Source of the DNA: Pseudomonas chlororaphis
Lineage (GTDB): Bacteria; Pseudomonadota; Gammaproteobacteria; Pseudomonadales; Pseudomonadaceae
Assembly (NCBI RefSeq): GCF_003731765.1
Contig: NZ_MOAL01000008.1
Span: forward strand, 372,001 to 436,000
Direction of reading: 5' to 3'
DNA length: 64,000 nt
A model generated the notes under the pieces. That model was not told the origin of the DNA, did no database searches, and worked only from the letters and a program-made list of their open reading frames with translations. The translations under genes and the position numbers were made by a program. Of this stretch, positions 1 through 8,173 are shown piece after piece. Numbering within the stretch: the stretch's first letter is position 1; the number at the start of each line of letters is the position of its first letter.

Positions 1-1879
1 AACCGTCATCGAGCAAGGCACCGGCGGAAATGTCCTGGACTTTGCCCAGGCGCTCATCCAGGGGCAGCACCACCAGGGTGCGCTCGCCGACAAAGCCCTC
101 GACGGCAATCCCGTAGACCGCACCGCGCTCGCGGATCACCACCACCTTGAGGCTTTGCTCATTGCTCTGGGCGGCCGGCCGTTGCAGCAATTGACTGGCG
201 GCCACCAGGCCCACGTGCCGGCCTTCGTGCCAGAAATGCTGGCGCCCTTCCACTTGGACAATATCGTCCGGCCCCAAGTCGCACATGCGCTCGATATGGG
301 CCAGCGGGAACGCATAGGCTTCATCACCCACGGTCACCACCAGGCTGCGCACCACCGACAGGGTCAGCGGCACTTCCAGGTGAAAGCGGCTGCCCTGGCC
401 GCTGCTCTGCTCCAGCCCCACGGCACCGCGCAGCTGGCGCACGCTGTGTTGCACGGCGTCCAGGCCAACCCCCCGGCCCGACACCTCGGTAACCTTGTCC
501 CGCAGGCTGAAACCCGGCAGGAACAGGAACGTCAGCAGTTCCTCTTCACTCAACTGGGCAACGGTGTCGGCCGTGGACAATTGGCGCTCGATGACGTTTT
601 TGCGCAGGCGTGGCAGGTCCACGCCATGGCCGTCGTCACTCAGTTCCAGCACCAGCAGGCCGGCCTGGTGGGACGCACGCAAGCGAATCAACCCCTCGGC
701 GGGCTTGCCGGCCGCCAGCCGCTGCTCAGGCAGCTCAATGCCATGGTCGACGGCGTTGCGCAGCAGATGGGTCAACGGCGCTTCAAGCTTTTCCAGCACA
801 TCACGGTCGACCTGAGTCTTTTCACCTTCGATTTCCAGGCGCACCTGCTTGCCCAGGCTGCGGCCCAAATCCCGGACCATGCGCACTTGCCCCGTCAGCA
901 CATCGGCAAAGGGCCGCATGCGGCACGCCAAGGCGGTGTCATAGAGCACTTGGGCCCGCTGACTGCTCTGCCAGCCGAACTCATCCAACTCAGCGGTCTG
1001 CTCGGCCAGCAGTTGCTGGGACTCGGCCAGCAGCCGGCGGGTTTGCGCCAAGGCTTCCTGGGCTTCCAGGCTCAGGGCCTGGGTATCGAGGTGCAGATTG
1101 AGGTTTTCCAGGGCCCGCAGGCTGCCACTCTGCATACGCTTGAGGCGCTGCAGGTTGGCCAGGTAAGGCTTGAGCCGCTGGCTTTCGACCAGGGACTTGC
1201 TGGACAGGTCCAGCAGGCTGTTCAAACGTTCGGCGGTCACCCGCAACACCCGCTCGCCGCCTTCCGCCGGGCGTTTGCCTTGGCGTGAGACTGCAGGCTG
1301 GACGGGCTCCGGCGGCGCCTCCACCGGCAAAGGCTCGGGTGCTGACGGGACCTGAGGCTCGGGTTGAAGTTCGGCTGGAAGTTGAAGCTGTAGCGCCAGT
1401 TCAGCGTCCAGCGCCAGGACCGCCGCGGCATTGGGCGGTGTTGAGGGCGCATCGACCTTGGTCAGCGTCGGCGCCTGGGCTCCTGGGGCTGACGGCGCCA
1501 GCAAAGCCTCCATCAAGGCCACATAGGCGCTGATATCCCCCGCCCCGGTGTTGCTTCCGGGGGTGGCAATGCGCATCAACAAATCCGTGCCCTGGAGCAA
1601 GGCATCGATGTGTTCGGGCAGCAGGTACAGGCGGCCTTCCTGGGCACTGACCAGGCAGTCCTCCATCACATGGGCCACGCTGACGCCGGCATCCACCCCG
1701 ACAATCCGCGCCGCGCCCTTGAGGGAGTGGGCGGCGCGCATGCAGGCTTCCAACTGGTCGGCCTGGGTCGGGTTACGCTCCAGGGCCAGCAACCCGGCGC
1801 TGAGCACCTGGGTCTGGGCCTCGGCCTCCAGGCTGAAGAGTTCCAACAATGAGGCATCGCGCATCTGTTCGGGGGTCAT
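1..1879 (-). CDS. wspE: WspE, CheA-type hybrid histidine kinase (N-terminal 626 residues; runs off the left edge)
   Basis: Kinase of the Wsp surface-sensing pathway. In the family it phosphorylates the diguanylate cyclase WspR and the methylesterase WspF. The protein opens with an Hpt domain whose AHSLKGAAR motif places the phospho-accepting histidine at about residue 51. A Pro/Ala-rich linker follows (about bases 1290-1540), then dimerisation and ATPase regions: an N-box-like LRNAVDHGIE near base 760 and a G-rich SGRGVGLDAV near base 470. A CheW-like domain occupies bases 1-350. The C-terminal receiver domain, and wspF and wspR, should lie beyond base 1. The ATG at 1879 overlaps the wspD stop in an ATGA, so the start is well supported. 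Partial gene because of the window edge, not a truncation. Confidence 0.93.
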   Translation of the reverse strand, partial: MTPEQMRDASLLELFSLEAEAQTQVLSAGLLALERNPTQADQLEACMRAAHSLKGAARIVGVDAGVSVAHVMEDCLVSAQEGRLYLLPEHIDALLQGTDLLMRIATPGSNTGAGDISAYVALMEALLAPSAPGAQAPTLTKVDAPSTPPNAAAVLALDAELALQLQLPAELQPEPQVPSAPEPLPVEAPPEPVQPAVSRQGKRPAEGGERVLRVTAERLNSLLDLSSKSLVESQRLKPYLANLQRLKRMQSGSLRALENLNLHLDTQALSLEAQEALAQTRRLLAESQQLLAEQTAELDEFGWQSSQRAQVLYDTALACRMRPFADVLTGQVRMVRDLGRSLGKQVRLEIEGEKTQVDRDVLEKLEAPLTHLLRNAVDHGIELPEQRLAAGKPAEGLIRLRASHQAGLLVLELSDDGHGVDLPRLRKNVIERQLSTADTVAQLSEEELLTFLFLPGFSLRDKVTEVSGRGVGLDAVQHSVRQLRGAVGLEQSSGQGSRFHLEVPLTLSVVRSLVVTVGDEAYAFPLAHIERMCDLGPDDIVQVEGRQHFWHEGRHVGLVAASQLLQRPAAQSNEQSLKVVVIRERGAVYGIAVEGFVGERTLVVLPLDERLGKVQDISAGALLDDG

Positions 1880-2562
1880 GTCAGGCTCCGGGTCACGGCC
1901 GAGAGCAACTGCTCTTGATCCAGCAGGCGCAGGCTGCGCCCCTTCCACTGCAACACACCCAGGGTGTAGCGGGCGCTGGCGTGCTGACCCGAGAGGGACG
2001 CGGCCTGCAGGCTGCGCTCTTCAATGGCGTGAATGCCGTCCACCTCATCCACCGGCACCACCACCGGGCCGCCTTGGGCGGCAATGATCAGCATGCGCGG
2101 CATCACCCGCCCGCCAGCGGCCACATTCTCCGCCGGCCCGAGCCCAAGCAGCTCCGCCAGGGACAGGCAGGCCACCAGGGCCCCGCGCACATTGGCGACC
2201 CCGAGCAAAGCCCGCGATCGCTGATGGGGCAAGGAGTGAATCACCTGCTGCGGTGCCACCTCCACCAGGCAGCGGGTGGGCAGCCCCAGCCATTCCTCGC
2301 CCAGCCGGAACATCAGCAGTGAACGGGTGGCGACGTCGCTCTCCACAGGCGGCGCCTGGGAGCGGTCGCGGTCGTCCTGTAGCAACGAATAGCGGTCCAG
2401 CAGGCGGGTGGCGGCAGCCGAATACACGCCACAGTTGCGGCAATGAATATGCTCGGGCAGCAACGGGCACGACTTGTCCCCGTGAATACCGATGCGGTTC
2501 CAGCAGTCATCGATGGCCTGGGCATCGGCATGGATCAGGTTGGATGTGTAGGCCTGAGTCAT
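1876..2562 (-). CDS. wspD: WspD, CheW-like coupling protein
   Basis: A 228-residue scaffold protein of the Wsp complex that joins the receptor WspA to the kinase WspE. Its C-terminal two-thirds is a CheW domain, with segments such as LLMFRLGEEWLGLPTRCLVEV near residue 90 and RALLGVANVRGALVACLSL near residue 120. The N-terminal 80 residues contain a CPLLPEHIHCRNC cluster with spaced cysteines, a small extension not found in minimal CheW. It overlaps wspC by 4 bases upstream and wspE by 4 bases downstream, so translation is probably coupled. The second CheW-type gene, wspB, lies two genes upstream. Two different couplers in one operon is the normal Wsp arrangement and separates it from the flagellar che clusters. 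Confidence 0.92.
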   Translation of the reverse strand: MTQAYTSNLIHADAQAIDDCWNRIGIHGDKSCPLLPEHIHCRNCGVYSAAATRLLDRYSLLQDDRDRSQAPPVESDVATRSLLMFRLGEEWLGLPTRCLVEVAPQQVIHSLPHQRSRALLGVANVRGALVACLSLAELLGLGPAENVAAGGRVMPRMLIIAAQGGPVVVPVDEVDGIHAIEERSLQAASLSGQHASARYTLGVLQWKGRSLRLLDQEQLLSAVTRSLT

Positions 2563-3839
2563 AGGTTGCCCTCATTCTCGGTACCGCGAGCACTGCGGGC
2601 GGCCCGCGCCTGCAGGCGACGGGCTCCAGCGGCGTCGCCCTGGGAGGCGAGCAACGCCGCCAGGTGGGCCAGGGTTTCGGCGTGCTGCGGGTCCAGGTAC
2701 AGCGCCTTGCGGTACAGGGCCTGGGCCTGCGGGGCATCGCCGGCGACGTCACTGAGCAAACCCTGCCAATAAAAGACCTCAGCCACCGGCTCGTACTGAC
2801 GCAGGTACTGCTCGCAGGCCGCTTTGGCCTCCGCGCTCTTGCCGCCATTGGCCAGGGCGGCAATCGTTGCCAACAGCGCCGGGGCTTCACCCACTGCGGC
2901 AGCCGGGCCCGCACGGGTCGGCAGCTTCGTGCTGCCAAAGGGGCGTTGGCGCACGGGTGCCGCGGCGAGGCTGCGCGGCACTGGAGGCAAGGGGACGGAC
3001 GCACGGGGGGCCGGGGCGATGGGCAGCGGTTCAGGGGGCGGGGCCGGCTGGCGGCTGAAGGCAAACGACTGGGCAATGCCGATCGAACGCATGCCCAGGC
3101 GCCCCAACAGGCTACCTTCGGCGGGGCCGATAAACAGTACGCCCTCGACGTGGGTCAGGCGCTTGAGCACCTCGAACACCTGACGCTGGGTCGGCTGGTC
3201 GAAATAGATCAACAGGTTGCGGCAGAACACAAAGTCATAGGCCGGTTCGCTGGCCAGCAACCCCGGATCCAGGACATTGCCCACTTGCAAATGCACCTGT
3301 TCACGAACCCGGGCACTGAGTTGATAACGCTCGCCCTCGGCACTGAAATGCCGCTCACGAAAATCGCTGTCCTGGCCACGAAACGAGTTCCGGCCATACA
3401 AGCCACGGCGTGCACGCTCCACCGAAAGTGGGCTGACGTCGAGCCCCTGGACCCTGAATTGGTGAGGTGCAAAACCGCCATCCAGCAGGGCCATGGCAAT
3501 GGAGTAAGGTTCCTCGCCGGTGGAACACGGCAGGCTGAGAATACGCAGGGCACGCATGCCCTTGAGCTCGGCCAGGCGCGCCTGGGCCAGCTTGACCAGG
3601 GTGGCAAAGGACTCCGGATAACGGAAAAACCAGGTTTCCGGAACGATCACGCCCTCGATCAGCGCTTGTTGCTCATCCCGGGAGTTTTGCAGCAGCAACC
3701 AGTACTCATCGACGCTGGGCAACTGCAAGGCCTGGCTGCGCTGGCGCACCGCGCGCTCGATGATCGCCGGCCCCACGGAGGCGACATCCAGGCCAATGCG
3801 CTGCTTGAGAAAATCAAAGAAACGCTGATCGCCGCTCAT
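2559..3839 (-). CDS. wspC: WspC, CheR-type methyltransferase with TPR tail
   Basis: SAM-dependent methyltransferase expected to methylate glutamates on WspA and so set pathway sensitivity. In the 426 residues I see a CheR N-terminal helical domain (1-75), a Rossmann methyltransferase domain (about 95-270) with LSLPCSTGEEPYSIAM at 101-116 as the SAM loop and FVFCRNLLIYFD further on, a Pro-rich linker (about 270-330), and a TPR-like helical segment (about 335-415, including AEVFYWQGLLSDVAGDAPQA). The long proline linker and TPR tail are usual for WspC and absent from flagellar CheR. Start ATG 3839 overlaps the wspB stop; the stop overlaps the wspD start. Confidence 0.93.
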   Translation of the reverse strand: MSGDQRFFDFLKQRIGLDVASVGPAIIERAVRQRSQALQLPSVDEYWLLLQNSRDEQQALIEGVIVPETWFFRYPESFATLVKLAQARLAELKGMRALRILSLPCSTGEEPYSIAMALLDGGFAPHQFRVQGLDVSPLSVERARRGLYGRNSFRGQDSDFRERHFSAEGERYQLSARVREQVHLQVGNVLDPGLLASEPAYDFVFCRNLLIYFDQPTQRQVFEVLKRLTHVEGVLFIGPAEGSLLGRLGMRSIGIAQSFAFSRQPAPPPEPLPIAPAPRASVPLPPVPRSLAAAPVRQRPFGSTKLPTRAGPAAAVGEAPALLATIAALANGGKSAEAKAACEQYLRQYEPVAEVFYWQGLLSDVAGDAPQAQALYRKALYLDPQHAETLAHLAALLASQGDAAGARRLQARAARSARGTENEGNL

Positions 3840-4372
3840 GGCAACACCTCAAGCGTCTCGGGGTCCAGGGGCGGCGTGGGGAACAACAGATTGCGCACCT
3901 CGGCGCCGAGCAAGGCCTCGACCCGTACCCACTGCAACAACCCCTGGGCGTCCTCGCGCACCGGCCCCAGGTAAGGCGTGGCACGGTTGTCCAGGCCACT
4001 GGGCCGGAACTCTGCCGGGTCGCAGCGCAAGGTGTCATTGGCCTGCTCGAGAATCAGCCCGAGCAAACGCGCCGGTTGCAGGGGCTCGGCCGGATAGTGC
4101 ACCAGCACCAGGCGGGTGCTGGTGCGCAAGCGTGCCGGCTGGCCGAAGCTCAGGGCGCTGAGGTCGATGACCGGCACCACCACGCCACGGTAGGCGAAGA
4201 TCCCGGCGACCCAGGCCGGCGCCTGGGCCAGTGGCTTGAGGGGCAGCCGCGGCAGCACTTCGACCACCTCGGTGGCTCGCAGGGCATAACGCTCCTCGCC
4301 AATACGAAAGACCAGGAACAGCACCGCCTTGTGCTCCGCCCCCGGGCCGCGTTTCACCGCGAACTCGCTCAT
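3836..4372 (-). CDS. wspB: WspB, CheW-like coupling protein
   Basis: A 178-residue single-domain CheW adaptor. Recognisable parts are VFRIGEERYALRATEVVEVLP at the start of the domain and AGIFAYRGVVVPVIDL in the middle, the standard CheW beta-barrel signature. In Wsp it couples the lateral receptor WspA to kinase WspE. It lies directly after wspA with an ATGA overlap (stop 4372-4374, start 4370-4372) and before wspC with another, so the five wsp genes here form one translationally linked chain. The assignment of wspB versus wspD rests on gene order. Confidence 0.92.
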   Translation of the reverse strand: MSEFAVKRGPGAEHKAVLFLVFRIGEERYALRATEVVEVLPRLPLKPLAQAPAWVAGIFAYRGVVVPVIDLSALSFGQPARLRTSTRLVLVHYPAEPLQPARLLGLILEQANDTLRCDPAEFRPSGLDNRATPYLGPVREDAQGLLQWVRVEALLGAEVRNLLFPTPPLDPETLEVLP

Positions 4373-5994
4373 CAGACTTTGAAACGCGAGACGCCGCTAC
4401 GCAGCCCCACGGCCACCTGGCTCAGCTCGTCGATGGCAAAGCTGGCCTGGCGCAGGGACTCCACGGTCTGGCTACTGGCATCGCCCAGTTGCACCAGGGC
4501 GTGGTTGATCTGCTCGGCACCGGTGGCCTGGGCCTGCATGCCTTCATTGACCATCAACACCCGCGGCGCCAGCGCCTGGACCTGATGAATGATCTGCGAC
4601 AGTTGCTCACCGACTTGCTGCACCTCTGCCATGCCCCGGCGCACTTCTTCGGAGAACTTGTCCATGCCCATGACCCCGGCCGACACCGCCGACTGGATCT
4701 CACGGACCATCTGCTCGATGTCGTAGGTGGCCACGGCGGTCTGGTCCGCCAGGCGTCGCACTTCGGTGGCGACCACGGCAAAGCCGCGACCGTACTCGCC
4801 GGCCTTCTCGGCCTCGATGGCGGCATTGAGGGACAACAGGTTGGTCTGGTCGGCGACCTTGACGATGGTCACCACCACTTGGTTGATGTTGCCGGCCTTC
4901 TCGTTGAGGATCGCCAGTTTGGCGTTCACCAGGTCGGCGGCGCCCATCACCGAATGCATGGTGTCTTCCATGCGGGCCAGGCCCTGCTGGCCGGAACCGG
5001 CGAGGACCGACGCTTGGTCGGCGGCGGTGGAGACCTCGGTCATGGTGCGCACCAGATCCCGGGAGGTGGCGGCAATTTCCCGCGAGGTGGCGCCGATTTC
5101 AGTGGTCGTGGCCGCTGTTTCAGTGGCCGTGGCCTGCTGTTGCTTGGAGGTCGCGGCAATTTCCGTGACCGAGGTGGTGACCTGCACCGACGAGCGCTGG
5201 GCCTGGGACACCAGGGCCGTGAGCTCGGTCATCATGTCGTTGAAGCCAGTTTCCACCGCGCCGAACTCGTCCTTGCGCTCCAGGTTCAAGCGTCCGCTCA
5301 GGTCGCCGGTGCGCATGATGTCGAGGATTTCCACGATGCGGTTCATCGGCGCCATGATGGCGCGCATCAGCAACAGCCCGCACACGCCCGCCGCCAGCAC
5401 CGCCAGCAACAGCGACACACCCATGCTGACCTTGGCCGCAGTCACCGCGTCACCAATCGCCAGGGTGGCCTTGTTGGCAGCCTCGCTGTTGTTCTCGATC
5501 ACCTCGTTGAGGTGCTTGCGCCCGTCGATCCAGGCCGGGGTCAGCTCCAGTTGCAGGACTTGCTGGGCCTGGCTGAAATCCTTGCTCTGGTACAGGTCCA
5601 GGACCTTGGTCAGGATCTGGTTGTAGGTTTGGTGCCGACGCTCGAAATCATCGAATGCCGCCTGATCATCCTTGTCGAAAACGGTCGCCTGGTAACTGGC
5701 CATTTCCTTGACCAGGCGTTGTTCGAACTCTTTGAAGCGCAACTGATCTTCGGTGCTGATCGGATGATTCTCGGACAGGCCGACAATCTGCTGGGTCAGC
5801 ACGTAGCTGTCGACCCACGCACTGCGGATCATGGAGCTGGCATACACCCCGGGGACTGAGTCGGTGCGAACTTTCTCTTCACTGACTTCGATCTTCAACA
5901 GTCGCGAGTACGAGACCACGACCATCAACAGCATGATCGCGATGATCACCGCAAAGCTCGCCAAGATGCGTTGGCGCAACGTCCAGTTCTTCAC
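4372..5994 (-). CDS. wspA: WspA, methyl-accepting chemotaxis-type receptor
   Basis: Membrane receptor that starts the Wsp surface response. I place the start at the GTG at 5994, giving 540 residues, close to known WspA length; a GAGGA ribosome site lies just upstream. The open frame continues further upstream but that extension is not receptor-like. Residues 11-29 are TM1, 30-188 a periplasmic four-helix-bundle-like sensor, 190-210 TM2, 211-263 a HAMP domain, and the rest the cytoplasmic coiled-coil. The kinase-control tip at 382-404 includes NLLSLNAAIEAEKAGEYGRG, with EKAGE where many receptors have ARAGE, as is usual in WspA. First gene of the operon; an extended TATACT box is upstream at 6028-6033. 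Confidence 0.93.
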   Translation of the reverse strand: MKNWTLRQRILASFAVIIAIMLLMVVVSYSRLLKIEVSEEKVRTDSVPGVYASSMIRSAWVDSYVLTQQIVGLSENHPISTEDQLRFKEFEQRLVKEMASYQATVFDKDDQAAFDDFERRHQTYNQILTKVLDLYQSKDFSQAQQVLQLELTPAWIDGRKHLNEVIENNSEAANKATLAIGDAVTAAKVSMGVSLLLAVLAAGVCGLLLMRAIMAPMNRIVEILDIMRTGDLSGRLNLERKDEFGAVETGFNDMMTELTALVSQAQRSSVQVTTSVTEIAATSKQQQATATETAATTTEIGATSREIAATSRDLVRTMTEVSTAADQASVLAGSGQQGLARMEDTMHSVMGAADLVNAKLAILNEKAGNINQVVVTIVKVADQTNLLSLNAAIEAEKAGEYGRGFAVVATEVRRLADQTAVATYDIEQMVREIQSAVSAGVMGMDKFSEEVRRGMAEVQQVGEQLSQIIHQVQALAPRVLMVNEGMQAQATGAEQINHALVQLGDASSQTVESLRQASFAIDELSQVAVGLRSGVSRFKV

Positions 5995-6027
5995 AGTCAG
6001 TCCTCGGGGCCATTCAAAAATGCGGGC

Positions 6028-6033
6028 AGTATA
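6028..6033 (-). promoter_or_regulatory. Candidate -10 box (TATACT) for the wsp operon
   Basis: Read on the minus strand, TATACT sits 34 bases before the wspA GTG, in the only gap upstream of the operon. No convincing -35 hexamer is present at 16-18 bases, so this is a weak call based on the -10 element and position. Confidence 0.35.
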
Positions 6034-6182
6034 GCCGAGGGCGAGCCATCGTTTACTGACAGGTTTGCCAACCCGGTCGCAGTCGGCGCGAAGCGGCAAT
6101 CTGCTCTGGCTGGCTACTCTCCGCCAAGTTAATAGCCATTTGCCAGCGCTGTTTCGGCAAATACCGCTGGCATACCGGCCGC

Positions 6183-6217
6183 AAAAAAAAAACGGCACCG
6201 GGGGACTCCCGACGCCG
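6183..6217 (-). terminator. Rho-independent terminator after the YebE-like gene
   Basis: On the minus strand a GC-rich stem pairs CGGCGTCGGG with CCCGGTGCCG (two G-U pairs) around a short loop and is followed by ten T residues (6192-6183). It lies 22 bases after the stop of the gene at 6239-6961 and separates that gene from wspA downstream. Confidence 0.88.
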
Positions 6218-6238
6218 TGGTGTGTATCAAGCAGCCTG

Positions 6239-6961
6239 TTACACCGAGGCTTGGCGCACCTGACGCTCCAGTTCCAGCTTCAGCCCGGGCTCCAGCTTGA
6301 GCTGGCGGGCCAGTTCGTCCAGGTAGGACTTTTCCATGAAGTTCTCTTCATCCACCAGCATCACGCTGGCGATGTACATCTCGGCAGCCATTTCCGGAGT
6401 GCTGGCGGCCCGGGCCACTTCCACCGGGTCCAGGGGTTTGTTGAGTTCATCATGCAGCCAGCGTTGCAGCTCCTGGTCATTGTCCAGGCGAGTGAACTCG
6501 CCTTCGATCAGTGCGCGCTCACGCTCGTCCACATGGCCGTCGGCCTTGGCCGCCGCCACCAGAGCCTTGAGGATGCCCTGGCTGTGCTGCTCGGCCTGCT
6601 GCGGCGGCAGGCGGTCGATGGTTTGCGGCTCGTGAGCCGGTGCCTTGCCCTGCTGCGCCTGCCAGTTGCCGTAGGCTTTGTAGGCCAGCACCCCGAGGGC
6701 CGCGAGGCCGCCGTAGGTCAGGGCCTTGCCGCCAAAGCTGCGGGCCTTTTTGTTACCCAGCAACAGGCCCATGGCCCCGGCGGCCAGGGCCCCGCCGCCC
6801 GCCCCGGAAAGCAGGCTGCCCAGGCCACCGGAGCCTTGGCCACCGAGCAGACCGCCCAGCCCGCCTTGCGCCGGCTTCTTGTGCTGGCTGCCTGCCGCCT
6901 TGTCCTGCAGCAATTGCTGGCCGGATTTGAGCAATTGATCGAGCAATCCACGGGTGTTCAT
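6239..6961 (-). CDS. DUF533 / YebE-like inner-membrane protein with TerB-like domain
   Basis: 240 residues. The N-terminal half is low complexity: Gly-rich repeats around residues 32-66 such as GGLGGLLGGQGSGGLG, then a hydrophobic segment (about 78-95, YGGLAALGVLAYKAYGNW) likely to be a membrane helix. The C-terminal half (about 125-235) is an acidic helical domain with ALVAAAKADGHVDERERALIEGE, the TerB/DjlA-type metal-binding-like pattern used by DUF533 proteins. This matches E. coli YebE in order and length. Function is unknown; yebE-type genes respond to envelope stress in E. coli. Strong GGAGG ribosome site before ATG 6961. Transcribed alone, divergently from the LysR gene. Confidence 0.8.
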   Translation of the reverse strand: MNTRGLLDQLLKSGQQLLQDKAAGSQHKKPAQGGLGGLLGGQGSGGLGSLLSGAGGGALAAGAMGLLLGNKKARSFGGKALTYGGLAALGVLAYKAYGNWQAQQGKAPAHEPQTIDRLPPQQAEQHSQGILKALVAAAKADGHVDERERALIEGEFTRLDNDQELQRWLHDELNKPLDPVEVARAASTPEMAAEMYIASVMLVDEENFMEKSYLDELARQLKLEPGLKLELERQVRQASV

Positions 6962-7153
6962 CGCTAGCCTCCAGAAAATCGTGTCGCGCAGATAAATAAG
7001 GCCACCAGCCTAAAGGGAAGTGCCGTGCCCCTTTGCGGCAGAGTGCTTCTGAATGTTGCTTGGCCCAGGGCCACTGAAAAGCCCTCGGGCAGCCCCTCGA
7101 TTAAAAAGATATACACTGCGAAAAATCGATAAAAACGCCCGGTACCCGCCCCC

Positions 7154-8068
7154 ATGATGACCCTGCGCCAGATCCGTCACTTCATCGCCGTGGCCGAGAC
7201 CGGCTCGATCTCGGCCGCCGCCCAGGCGGTGTTCATTTCCCAATCCACCCTGACCCTGGCCATCCAGCAACTGGAGCAGGAAATTGGCGTGACCCTGTTC
7301 AACCGCCACGCCAAGGGCATGACCCTGACCCACCAGGGTCACCAGTTCCTGCGCCAGGCGCACCTGATCCTGGCCACCGTGGACAACGCCAAGCGCAGCC
7401 TGCAGCAGAGCACCGACCAGGTGGCCGGGCAGTTGATCGTCGGCGTGACCAGCCTAGTGGCCGGTTACTACCTGGCCGACCTGCTGACGCGCTTCCAACG
7501 CGCCTACCCCAATGTGGAGATCCGCGTGATGGAGGATGAGCGCCCCTACATCGAGCACTTGCTGGTCAGTGGCGAGATCGACGTCGGGGTGCTGATTGTG
7601 TCCAACCTGGAAGACCGCCACGCCCTGCAGACCGAGGTCCTGACCCATTCGCCCCATCGCCTGTGGCTGCCGGCCCAGCACCCGCTGCTGGAACACGACA
7701 GCATCAACCTGGCGGATGTGGCACGCGAACCGCTGATCCAGCTCAACGTCGATGAAATGGACCGCAACGCCCAGCGCATGTGGACCGGTACCGGTCTACA
7801 GCCACGCATCACCCTGCGCACGGCGTCCACCGAAGCGGTGCGTAGCCTGGTGGCGGCGGGCCTAGGGGTATCGATCCAGCCGGACATGACCTACCGCCCC
7901 TGGTCCCTGGAAGGCGACATCATTGAAGCACGGCCCCTGGCGGACCTGAGCCAGACCCTGGATGTTGGCCTGGCCTGGCGTCGCGGCACCGCGCGCCCCG
8001 CCCTGGTGGACCCATTCCTCACCGTGGCCCGGGAGCAGCCCCACGGTGGGCGCAAGCTATCTATTTAA
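7154..8068 (+). CDS. LysR-family transcriptional regulator
   Basis: 304 residues with the standard plan: N-terminal winged helix-turn-helix (residues 1-60, with FIAVAETGSISAAAQAVFIS and STLTLAIQQLEQEIGVTLF) and a periplasmic-binding-like effector domain (about 93-295). It stands directly before the aldehyde dehydrogenase / ABC importer block and reads in the same direction, so it is the likely regulator of that block; the ligand is unknown. Two in-frame ATGs (7154, 7157) are not preceded by a recognisable Shine-Dalgarno sequence, so translation may be weak. An AT-rich stretch with TCGATT and AATCGA arms (about 7097-7132) upstream is a possible autoregulatory site. Confidence 0.92.
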   Translation: MMTLRQIRHFIAVAETGSISAAAQAVFISQSTLTLAIQQLEQEIGVTLFNRHAKGMTLTHQGHQFLRQAHLILATVDNAKRSLQQSTDQVAGQLIVGVTSLVAGYYLADLLTRFQRAYPNVEIRVMEDERPYIEHLLVSGEIDVGVLIVSNLEDRHALQTEVLTHSPHRLWLPAQHPLLEHDSINLADVAREPLIQLNVDEMDRNAQRMWTGTGLQPRITLRTASTEAVRSLVAAGLGVSIQPDMTYRPWSLEGDIIEARPLADLSQTLDVGLAWRRGTARPALVDPFLTVAREQPHGGRKLSI

Positions 8069-8173
8069 TCGAACGCCGCATTCAGTATTTAGTATTTGTC
8101 GACCACCGGCCGCGCTACTAGTCTCTGTGCATTCCTGATAGAGCAGGCCCGGTCCCCAGCCCAGGGAACCCCC

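Noticed and set aside
5995..6198. Longer version of WspA starting upstream of 5994.
   Set aside because: The extra residues lack receptor features; GTG 5994 has a ribosome site and gives the family length.
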